Translations under genes and position numbers: made by a program
Shown: piece by piece, positions 26,669-35,507 of the stretch
Layout: each line of letters starts with the position of its first letter
Position numbering within the stretch: position 1 is the stretch's first letter
The notes under the pieces: generated by a model
Seen by the model: the letters and a program-made list of their open reading frames with translations, nothing else
What the model was told of the DNA's origin: nothing
The model's database searches: none
Source: JBAOHV01 sp963714875
GTDB lineage: Bacteria > Actinomycetota > Acidimicrobiia > Acidimicrobiales > Microtrichaceae
Reading direction: 5' to 3'
DNA length: 64,000 nucleotides
Assembly (NCBI GenBank): GCA_963714875.1
Contig: CAVQQI010000011.1
Coordinates: 930,001 to 994,000 of the forward strand

Positions 26669-27187
26669 TCAGCCCAGGCGCAGACCCATCTCCTGGAGCC
26701 GGCGGTCGCCTGCGTCCTCGGTCACACCGAGGATGCAGGCGATGGCTCGCATGTCGTCGCGACGGATGGTCAGCACCCGTCCGTTGAAGTCCTGGCGTTG
26801 CACCTGGATCATGCGCAGGTAGCGAGACAGCATCTCGGACTCGGCGCCGCTCATGGCCTCGAGGCGGGTCAGATCGATCTTGGCTCCGCCCTCTCCCTCA
26901 CGACGCACGGGCACGTCCTCGGCATCGTCGTCGTCACCCGGCAGCAACTGATCGACGGGGACCTTGTAGAACCTGGCCAAGCGCTGGAGCCGAGGCACCG
27001 AGATCGCCCGCTCACCACGCTCGTAGGCGCCCAGCACCGAGGCCTTGAACTCCTGTGACGAGATCGCCTCGACCTCCTGCAACGAGAGCCGCTTCTGACG
27101 CCGGATGTGACGGAGCCGCTCGCCGACCGCCTTGGAATAGCCGCCGTCGCGAACCTCGTCGTCCTCGATCAGTTCACTGGTGCTCAT
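26669..27187 (-). CDS. bldD: BldD-like c-di-GMP-responsive transcription regulator
   Basis: 172 residues from ATG 27187. The N-terminal XRE HTH (VGERLRHIRRQKRLSLQEVEA through VLGAYERGERAISVPRLQRLA) matches Streptomyces BldD closely. The C-terminal domain (about residues 102-172) has RQD-x8-RRDD at 131-145, the RxD-x8-RxxD signature that binds c-di-GMP in BldD. BldD represses developmental and other genes as a c-di-GMP-driven dimer. The gene is convergent with the Tad operon; a BldD box lies 67 bases upstream of its start. Confidence 0.92.
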   Translation of the reverse strand: MSTSELIEDDEVRDGGYSKAVGERLRHIRRQKRLSLQEVEAISSQEFKASVLGAYERGERAISVPRLQRLARFYKVPVDQLLPGDDDDAEDVPVRREGEGGAKIDLTRLEAMSGAESEMLSRYLRMIQVQRQDFNGRVLTIRRDDMRAIACILGVTEDAGDRRLQEMGLRLG

Positions 27188-27253
27188 CGTCTGCCTGGCC
27201 TTTCCTGGGTGACCGGGCTCCGCCCGCACGGCCGATTGGCCATTCCCGCGATC

Positions 27254-27266
27254 TCACTCTGCGTCA
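27254..27266. promoter_or_regulatory. BldD box upstream of bldD
   Basis: TGACGCAGAGTGA (minus strand) fits the BldD operator TnACnC(A/T)GnGTnA at every fixed position. It overlaps a TTGACG hexamer (27262-27267) that could be the bldD -35 element. Autoregulation of bldD through such a site is known in Streptomyces; here it is inferred from the match. Confidence 0.75.
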
Positions 27267-27384
27267 ACATCGATGGTGACTCCATGAGAAGAAGTGCCCA
27301 TGCGGCCACTCTGGGTGAAGAACGGCCGTGTCGGGACACCACATCATCGTGTGGAATCTCGCAGCCGTCGGGTCGGGTCGCCGG

Positions 27385-28110
27385 TCAGCCACCGGGGTCA
27401 GCTGCCAGTCGGGAACGAATCGCCGTCAGCAGCACGCCAGCGCTGATCGCCGCTGTCTCTGCCCGCAGGACGTGCTCGCCGAGACCCACTCGGTCCACCG
27501 GTCGTCCAGTGACGTCAGCCCGCACAGCGTCGTCGAGCTCTGCTTCGGCCCACCCACCCTCGGGACCCACCGCGACGACCCGATCCGATGCATCGATCGG
27601 ACGACCGCCGGCATCGGCGGCGACAGCGCCCGAGCGCAGCACCGAGCCCAGCGACGACAGCTCGGCCACCTCCGGCAGCCAGAGCCGCCGGCTCTGGGCA
27701 CAGGCCTCTCGGGCGACCCGACGCATCCGATCCAGATGCTTGGCCGCACGGTCGGGGTCCCAGCGGACCACGGAGCGCTGTGCGGTGAACGGCACGATCC
27801 GGTCGACACCGAGCTCGGTCAGCTTCTGCACGACGAGCTCTGGCTTGGCGCCCTTGACCAGGGCGAACGCCACGGTCACCGGGTAGCTCGGGGCGGCGAC
27901 GCGGTGCACCTCGCCATCGATCACGAGCGTCGGGCCGGGCCCCAGGCGACACCGGCGCCAGCGACCCGCACCATCGTTGGCGCACACCTCTGCCCCCGGG
28001 CGCAGCCTCAGCACCCGAGCCAGGTGGTGCGCGGCCTCGTCATCGAGCGACGGCGCTGCCAGGTCGCCGACCAGGACCTGCGCTGCCGCCGAGCGCCACG
28101 GCGAGGTCAC
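27385..28110 (-). CDS. rsmE: 16S rRNA m3U1498 methyltransferase RsmE
   Basis: 241 residues from GTG 28110. It has an N-terminal PUA-like domain (HHLARVLRLRPGAEVCANDGAG) and a SPOUT methyltransferase domain with FALVKGAKPELVVQKLTELG, VAVGPEGGWAEAE and GLGEHVLRAETAAISAG, the family knot. It methylates U1498 of 16S rRNA. In this sequence it is in one open frame with dnaJ because of a frameshift in dnaJ; the true dnaJ stop is at 28119-28121, nine bases upstream. The hrcA-dnaJ-rsmE order is common. Confidence 0.93.
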   Translation of the reverse strand: MTSPWRSAAAQVLVGDLAAPSLDDEAAHHLARVLRLRPGAEVCANDGAGRWRRCRLGPGPTLVIDGEVHRVAAPSYPVTVAFALVKGAKPELVVQKLTELGVDRIVPFTAQRSVVRWDPDRAAKHLDRMRRVAREACAQSRRLWLPEVAELSSLGSVLRSGAVAADAGGRPIDASDRVVAVGPEGGWAEAELDDAVRADVTGRPVDRVGLGEHVLRAETAAISAGVLLTAIRSRLAADPGG

Positions 28111-28118
28111 CGATCCGG

Positions 28119-29247
28119 TCAGCTCTTGAACGGGGTGGTGAAGCGGGAGAAGAACCCTTCCTTGGGCTCCGCGACCGACTCGCCGCGCACGCACCGCGTA
28201 CTGCCGCAGCAGGTCCTCGGACTCCTCGTCGAGCGACTCGGGGATCTCGACGTTGACCCGCACCATCAGGTCGCCCCGGCCCCGGCCGTCGAGGCGCGGC
28301 ACTCCGTGGCCCTTCAGCTTGAACACCTTGCCGACCTGGGTGCCCCTCGGCACGTTGAGCTCCTCGAACCCGTCGAGTGTCTCCAGCGGCAAGGTCGCAC
28401 CGAGTGTCGCCTGCACCATCGAGATGTCCAGGTCCGACAACAGGTCGTCGCCCTGACGTACGAAACGCTCGTGGGGCTTCACCCGCAGACGCACGTACAG
28501 GTCGCCGGGACCACCCCCGCGCATCCCCACCGCGCCGCGACCTGTCAGTCGCAGCGTGGACCCCTCGTCCACGCCCGCCGGCACGTCGACGGTGTAGATC
28601 TTGTCCTCGATCAGCCGGCCCGCACCGTCGCAGTTGCTGCAGGGGGACGGCAGGTACTCGCCCTGTCCGCTGCAGCGACGACACACCGACGCCGACATCA
28701 TCTGGCCGAGCACGGTCTGGCGCACGACGCGCACCTCGCCGCTCCCGCCGCAGTCAGGACACGGCGCGGACTCGGTGCCCGGCTCTGCTCCCGTGGCGCC
28801 GCACTCCTCACAGGCCACCGCGGTGCGCACCGAGACGTCGCACTGACAGCCGAACACAGCATCGGTGAACTCGAGCACGGCCTGCGCATCGAGGTCCTCG
28901 CCCCGGGGAGGACCGGTCGGCCGGCGCTGTTGGCCTCCGCCCCCGCCGAAGGGGCTGTTGCCACCGAAGAACGAGTCGAACAGGTCGCCAAGACCGCCAG
29001 CCCCGGAACCGAACGGGTCCGACAGGTCGAACCCGTTGGAGTTGCCGTAGCGGTCATATCGTGCCCGCTTGTCGGGATCCGCGAGGATCTCGTACGCAGC
29101 CGACAGGTCCTTGAACCGGGCTTCCGCCTCGGGGTCGTCGGGGTTGGCGTCCGGATGCGACTCGCGGGCGAGCTTTCGATACGCCTTCTTGATCTCCTCC
29201 GGCGACGCGTCATGGGCGACGTCGAGCACCTCGTACAGGTCCGTCAC
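28119..29247 (-). CDS. dnaJ: Chaperone DnaJ (frameshifted near the 3' end)
   Basis: 375 residues when repaired, GTG start. J domain with HPD (RKLARESHPDANPDDPEAE), Gly/Phe-rich linker (SFFGGNSPFGGGGGQQ), four zinc-finger repeats (CEECGATG, CPDCGGSG, CRRCSGQG, CSNCDGAG), and C-terminal substrate-binding domains. The co-chaperone stimulates DnaK. The frame is lost near 28190: RQYAVRARRVGRGAQG should read on to ESVAEPKEGFFSRFTTPFKS and stop at 28119-28121 after removing one base. The first codon is one base after the hrcA stop. Confidence 0.94.
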
Positions 29248-29248
29248 T

Positions 29249-30268
29249 TCATCCCTCGCTCAGGAGTCGACTCAACCGCTGACTCACCACGGCCACCGCG
29301 GCGAGCGTCTCTGGGTAGTTCATTCGTGTGGGACCGAGCACCGCGATGGCCCCCGCAGGTTCGCCGCCGGCACGGTACGGCGCGACCACGACAGAGCATT
29401 CCGCCAACGGCGCCACGCCGCTCTCGGAGCCGATCGACACCGCCAGACCGTTGTCGACCAGCTCCTTGAGGAGACTGACCACGACGAACTGCTGCTCGAG
29501 GATGCCGAGCACGGACTCGATGGTCTCGCGAGCGTCGAACGACCCCGCGATGTGCGAACGCCCGTCGACGAACATCTGGTGGGCCTCCGCTGCAGCGGAG
29601 TCCCGCAGCGCCACCACCGCGGTCGCAGCGAGCACCGAACCGGGGCGGGCGGGGTCCGGGGCGGTCCAACCGTGCAGCACCTTCAGCGACTGCCCCTCGA
29701 TGGCCTGTGCCAGCTGGTGCTGCGCGGCGGCGAGGTCGTCGGGGTCGACGTCGCGGTCGAGTTCGACGGTGCGCTTCACGATCACGCCGTTGCTCATCAC
29801 CATGACCCCGAGCACGGTCCTGGGCGTCAGGTCGATCAGCTGCACCGACCGGATCGTCGCGACCTCGACCGGTTCGCCGACCACGACCGCTGCGGTTCCT
29901 GTCACGTCCGAGAGGAGTCGGCTCGTCTCGGCCAGCATCTGCTCCAGCTCGCCGTGGGTCGTCGCGAAGAACTCCCGCACGAGCCGCACGTTCTGTGGGT
30001 TCATGGAGCTGGGTCCGGCAAGGTTGTCGACGAAGAACCGATAGCCCTTCTCGGTCGGCACACGGCCGGCACTCGTGTGGGGCTGCGCCAGGTAGCCGTC
30101 GCGCTCCAGCTGGGTCATGTCGTTGCGGACCGTGGCCGACGACACCGCGACGTCCTCACGGGCGGAGACCGTGGAGGACCCCACGGGCTGAGCGGTCTCG
30201 ATGTACTGCTGCACGACGGCGCGCAGGATCGCTGCCTTGCGCTGATCGAGAAGTCGGTCGTCGGACAT
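29249..30268 (-). CDS. hrcA: Heat-inducible transcription repressor HrcA
   Basis: 339 residues from ATG 30268; GTG 30274 is in frame but lies inside the operator. The winged-helix N-terminus reads RKAAILRAVVQQYIETAQPVGSSTV, followed by SSATVRNDMTQLERDGYL (recognition helix) and HTSAGRVPTEKGYRFFVD. The C-terminal GAF-like and dimerisation domains end GPTRMNYPETLAAVAVVSQ. HrcA binds CIRCE to repress chaperone genes, and a CIRCE overlaps its own start codon. Confidence 0.96.
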   Translation of the reverse strand: MSDDRLLDQRKAAILRAVVQQYIETAQPVGSSTVSAREDVAVSSATVRNDMTQLERDGYLAQPHTSAGRVPTEKGYRFFVDNLAGPSSMNPQNVRLVREFFATTHGELEQMLAETSRLLSDVTGTAAVVVGEPVEVATIRSVQLIDLTPRTVLGVMVMSNGVIVKRTVELDRDVDPDDLAAAQHQLAQAIEGQSLKVLHGWTAPDPARPGSVLAATAVVALRDSAAAEAHQMFVDGRSHIAGSFDARETIESVLGILEQQFVVVSLLKELVDNGLAVSIGSESGVAPLAECSVVVAPYRAGGEPAGAIAVLGPTRMNYPETLAAVAVVSQRLSRLLSEG

Positions 30269-30294
30269 TGGCACTCAGTCTACGCGAGTGCCAG
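30268..30294. promoter_or_regulatory. CIRCE operator of hrcA-dnaJ
   Basis: TTGGCACTC, nine bases, GAGTGCCAG. The consensus is TTAGCACTC-N9-GAGTGCTAA; the left arm matches 8 of 9 and the right arm 7 of 9, and the spacer length is exact. It overlaps the hrcA start codon. Confidence 0.9.
30277..30282 (-). promoter_or_regulatory. -10 element of hrcA inside the CIRCE spacer
   Basis: TAGACT on the minus strand ends eight bases before ATG 30268 and lies wholly in the nine-base CIRCE spacer. HrcA bound here would cover the -10 and the transcription start. There is no SD, so the mRNA is probably leaderless. Confidence 0.55.
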
Positions 30295-30337
30295 CGCCTC
30301 ACGGGATCGCACCCTGACGACGCCCTGCGCCGAACCC

Positions 30338-32137
<1,800 letters not shown>

Positions 32138-32227
32138 TCTGCCTGTTGTCCCTCCACCCTCCTGCATCCCCGATCGGGAGAGATCCACCAGGCGGTTTTC
32201 GGTGGCGACGGGCCGATACTGGGACGA

Positions 32228-33181
32228 ATGCGATTCTGCTACCAGATCCACAGCCACCGTTCCCCGGAGCAGATCCATCGACTGACCGCGACGATCAAGC
32301 GGTACAGCCCTGACAGCTTCGTGCTGATCAGTCACGACCGAGCCGGCGAGACCCTGGACATCGCCTCGCTCGAGGCGATGCCCGACGTGGCGGTCCTGCT
32401 CCACGATGCGGAGTACGGCAGCTACACCAGCGTGCAGCGCTACATCTCCTCGTTGAAGTGGATGATCGACGAAGGCGTCGAAGCGGACTGGGTGGTCAAC
32501 CTGAGTGGCGAGGACTACCCACTGGTGCCACCGGATCTCGCCGAGAAGGAGGTCGTCGATTCGGGAGCCGACGGCTTCATGGAACACTGGGAGATGCTGG
32601 GGCCCGACGCCCACTGGCCACGACGCAGGGTCATCTCCCGCTACTACTACCAGCACCGGCTGCTTCGCCCGCTGAGCGCGAAGCAGAAGCAGCGGCTGCG
32701 CCCGATCCAGGCGGTGAACCGTGTCCAGCCCTTCTTCCGGCTGCACGTGGCGTACGGACTGGTGCTGGGTACCCGCGGCGACGCGCCGTTCGGGCCGGAC
32801 TTCCGCCTCTACGGCGGCTCGAACTTCGCCACGTTGTCCTGGCCGTTGGCTGCCTATCTGCACGAGTACCTCGAAACACACCCGGAGCTCGTCAACTACT
32901 TCCGGGCGACCCTCACCCCGGACGAGGCCGTGGTGAAGACGGTGCTCTGCAACGCGACGGAGTTCCGCTCCGGCGAGTGGACGATCGACCCGGACTGCAA
33001 GCGCTACATCGACTTCCGCAACAGCAAGCTCAACCACCCCAAGTGGCTCGGCGCCGAAGATCTCGATCGTGCCTACGCGTCCGGGGCGCACTGGGCCCGA
33101 AAGTTCGACTACCCGACAAGCGCAACGGTGCTCGACACTCTCGACCGGCGCCTCGAGGAACTGCACGCGTCGGCGGCGTGA
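32228..33181 (+). CDS. GT14-like (core-2/I-branching) glycosyltransferase
   Basis: 317 residues. The N-terminus FCYQIHSHRSPEQIHRLTATIKR, the central VNLSGEDYPLVP (family: LSGxDYPL), GSNFATLSW and TPDEAVVKTVL are landmarks of core-2/I-branching beta-1,6-N-acetylglucosaminyltransferase-like proteins. Bacterial members are usually of unknown acceptor. There is no TM or signal, so it should act in the cytoplasm, perhaps on a cell-surface glycan precursor. It is divergent from lepA and stands alone. The enormous open frame antisense to hrcA/lepA that leads into it is not coding. Confidence 0.82.
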   Translation: MRFCYQIHSHRSPEQIHRLTATIKRYSPDSFVLISHDRAGETLDIASLEAMPDVAVLLHDAEYGSYTSVQRYISSLKWMIDEGVEADWVVNLSGEDYPLVPPDLAEKEVVDSGADGFMEHWEMLGPDAHWPRRRVISRYYYQHRLLRPLSAKQKQRLRPIQAVNRVQPFFRLHVAYGLVLGTRGDAPFGPDFRLYGGSNFATLSWPLAAYLHEYLETHPELVNYFRATLTPDEAVVKTVLCNATEFRSGEWTIDPDCKRYIDFRNSKLNHPKWLGAEDLDRAYASGAHWARKFDYPTSATVLDTLDRRLEELHASAA

Positions 33182-33198
33182 GCAACGCCGCCCCGAAC

Positions 33199-33227
33199 CT
33201 GACGTGGCGGCACGGGCCAGCTAACCT
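33199..33227 (+). promoter_or_regulatory. Promoter of rpsT
   Basis: CTGACG (33199-33204), a 17-base spacer and TAACCT (33222-33227). A leader of about 85 bases follows and contains a small hairpin GGTTCC-TC-GGAACC (33233-33247). Confidence 0.5.
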
Positions 33228-33317
33228 CTCCCGGTTCCTCGGAACCCCTTGTTCCTGCACCCCGCCGTCTGCTCGTCCGCAGCACACGGCACCGACTCGA
33301 AGAGATCGATCACCGCC

Positions 33318-33584
33318 ATGGCGAACATCAAGAGCCAGATCAAGCGCAACCGCACCAACGAGGAAGCTCGTGAGCGCAACAAGGCCGTCCGGTCAGAGGT
33401 CAAGACCCGTGTCAAGCAGGCCGAGACCGCTGTCGCCGATGGCGCCGACAACGCCGACGAGCTGACCCGCATCGCCATCAAGTCGATCGACTCGGCTGCT
33501 ACCAAGGGCGTGTTCCACCGCAATGCTGCTGCTCGTCGCAAGTCCCGGCTGATGCGCAACCTGCAGCACGCCACCACCGACTGA
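33318..33584 (+). CDS. rpsT: 30S ribosomal protein S20
   Basis: 88 residues. MANIKSQIKRNRTNEEARERNKAVRSE is the hallmark N-terminus, and the basic three-helix protein ends FHRNAAARRKSRLMRNLQ. S20 binds 16S rRNA early in 30S assembly. The usual arrangement, divergent or convergent to holA, is kept: the gene is convergent with holA through a shared terminator. Confidence 0.97.
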   Translation: MANIKSQIKRNRTNEEARERNKAVRSEVKTRVKQAETAVADGADNADELTRIAIKSIDSAATKGVFHRNAAARRKSRLMRNLQHATTD

Positions 33585-33626
33585 GCACGCCCGAACCGAT
33601 CGCCTGTGCACCGCAGGCGGGTCCCG

Positions 33627-33649
33627 CAGCCCGGCCGTCGGCCGGGCTG
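33627..33649. terminator. Terminator between rpsT and holA
   Basis: A perfect 10-bp stem CAGCCCGGCC/GGCCGGGCTG with a 3-base loop, followed by TTA on the plus strand. It abuts the holA stop at 33650, so it can serve both convergent genes. Confidence 0.75.
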
Positions 33650-34675
33650 TTACGCGCCCGACCTTCGGGGGCGCGCAACGCGACCGGCCGACAGCGCCGC
33701 CAGGCGGGCCACCAACGTCTCGAGCACGGCGATCGGGTTCTGACCGGCTCGGCCCCGCAGGTCGAGATCGGCTGCGGCAACCAGCGCCGTGGCCCGAGCC
33801 ACCTTTGCCGAGCCGAGCTTGCGGGTCTGCTGCATCGCTTTCTTGGCCGGGAACGGCGAACCCTTCATGCCCAGCAGTGCAGCGGCGGCCTTCTCATCGC
33901 GGACATCTGCGCCGTCGAGACGCAGCATCCGCTCGACGTAGGTCTGCAACGTCACCATGACCTGCAGCGGATGCCGGGCGCCGTTGCCCAGCAACCGCTG
34001 CAGGTTGGTCACTGCGCCCGCAACGTCGCCCCGATCGATCGCATCGGTCAGATCCCACGGCGGCACCGCACCTGCGTCACCCAGGTAGGGGGCGACGTCG
34101 TCGACGTCGAGCGTCGCATCACCGAAGGTCGCGTCCAGCACCGTGAGCACGCCGCCGAGCCGACTCAGGTCGTCACCGAGGCGCTCGACGATGAACCGGC
34201 GCGCCCGGGCCGACAGCTGCACCGTGGCCGCGTCGATCTGGTCGTCGGCCCACATGCCGCGCCCCTTGCCCCCGGGGAGCCCGCAGTCGTGGATCTCGCC
34301 ACCGGCGCCCTTGATGGCATCGGTCAGCTTCTTCGGCACCGGGTTGGCCCGCGAACCCGGTGCGACCGGCTTGTCCCAGACCAGCACCACGACGCTGTCG
34401 GGTGCCGGGTCGGCCAGGTAGTCGAGCAACGGAGCGAGCCCGTCGGCGGTGAAACGGGCGGCGTTGCGGGCCACGACCACCCTGGAGCCGAACATCGACA
34501 CCGTCGCCGCGGCGATGAGCACGTCGCCCATCTGATACTCGTCGCCGCTGAACTCGGTCAGCACCTCGTTGCGGTCCGAGTCGCCCACGAGACGGTCGAC
34601 CACTTCACGCGCCCCCTGGCCCAGCAGGACCTCGTCGCTGCCCTTGACCAGGTGCACGGGCGAGACGTCAGCCAT
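33650..34675 (-). CDS. holA: DNA polymerase III delta subunit HolA
   Basis: 341 residues from ATG 34675. The N-terminal AAA+-like part opens VHLVKGSDEVLLGQGAREVVDRLV, with SMFGSRVVVARN and VVLVWDKPV; the C-terminal clamp-loader helical domain includes WDLTDAIDRGDVAGAVTNLQRLL. Delta opens the beta clamp. The start overlaps the folP stop by eight bases, so it is coupled to the comEA-comEC-folP-holA run; comE-holA-rpsT synteny is widely conserved. Confidence 0.93.
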   Translation of the reverse strand: MADVSPVHLVKGSDEVLLGQGAREVVDRLVGDSDRNEVLTEFSGDEYQMGDVLIAAATVSMFGSRVVVARNAARFTADGLAPLLDYLADPAPDSVVVLVWDKPVAPGSRANPVPKKLTDAIKGAGGEIHDCGLPGGKGRGMWADDQIDAATVQLSARARRFIVERLGDDLSRLGGVLTVLDATFGDATLDVDDVAPYLGDAGAVPPWDLTDAIDRGDVAGAVTNLQRLLGNGARHPLQVMVTLQTYVERMLRLDGADVRDEKAAAALLGMKGSPFPAKKAMQQTRKLGSAKVARATALVAAADLDLRGRAGQNPIAVLETLVARLAALSAGRVARPRRSGA

Positions 34676-35507
34676 CTCGACGCTCCAGCAGCTCGGCGAC
34701 CAGATCAGCGGTCCGTCGAGCCCCTGCGACGTCGTGGGCGCGAAGCACGCGACACCCGAGAGTGATGCCCAACACGTGTGCCGCGTTGCTCGCCGCGGTG
34801 CGCTCCCCCACCTCCAGGTGCAGCAACTCGCCCAGGAACCTCTTGTTCGATGCCGACAGGAAGGCTGCGTAGCCGAGCGCAGCGAGCTGGTCCGAGCTCC
34901 GCAGCAGCTCGAGCGACTGCGGTTCGGTCTTGCCCAGGTCCAGCCCGTCGTCGACCATGATCCGCTCCGCCGGGATGCCCGCATCGAGTGCAGCAGCTGC
35001 CCGAGCGGCGAGGAACGAACGAACATCGACCACGACGTCGTCGTAGACGGGTTCAGGGTCGGGGATGCGCGGGCCCAGCCTGATGTGGGTCGCGACCACG
35101 CTCGCGCCCAGTTCGGCACAGATCGGGAGGTAGTCGGGGTGGGCGAAGCCGGAGATGTCGTTGCCGATGTCGGCGCCGGCGTCCAGCGCTGCTCGCAGCA
35201 CGACCGGGTTCCACGTGTCGATCGAGATGGGCACCTCGAACCGCTCTCGCAACGCAGCGATCGCCGGCACGACCCGCTCGAGCTCCTCCTCGGTGCCGAC
35301 CTCGGGGCCCGGGCCGGCCTTCACCCCGCCGACGTCGAGGAAGTCCGCACCGTCGAGCACCAACGACTCGGCCTTGGCCAGGAACCCGTCGAAGTCGTAG
35401 TACTGCCCACCGTCGAAGAAGGAGTCCGGCGTCCGGTTCAGGATCCCCATGACCAGGGCCCGGTGGGTGATGTCGTACCGGTGGTCCGCACCCAGTTCCA
35501 GGATCAC
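34668..35507 (-). CDS. folP: Dihydropteroate synthase-family protein, FolP2-like
   Basis: 279 residues. The TIM-barrel protein has MGILNRTPDSFFDGG (family MGILNVTPDSFSDGG) and GADFLDVGGVKAGPGPE where true DHPS has DVGGESTRPG. SIDTW and DDGLDLGKT are further blocks. The ESTR residues that contact pABA and pyrophosphate are replaced by VKAG, the same change as in mycobacterial FolP2, which is reported to lack DHPS activity. Folate synthesis by this protein is therefore uncertain. It is between comEC and holA with short overlaps on both sides. Confidence 0.88.
   Translation of the reverse strand: MILELGADHRYDITHRALVMGILNRTPDSFFDGGQYYDFDGFLAKAESLVLDGADFLDVGGVKAGPGPEVGTEEELERVVPAIAALRERFEVPISIDTWNPVVLRAALDAGADIGNDISGFAHPDYLPICAELGASVVATHIRLGPRIPDPEPVYDDVVVDVRSFLAARAAAALDAGIPAERIMVDDGLDLGKTEPQSLELLRSSDQLAALGYAAFLSASNKRFLGELLHLEVGERTAASNAAHVLGITLGCRVLRAHDVAGARRTADLVAELLERRDG

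Noticed and set aside
28119..28200. Programmed +1 frameshifting in dnaJ, nadD or era
   Set aside because: No shared slippery sequence, stop codon context or downstream structure is seen at the sites, and these genes are not known to use recoding.
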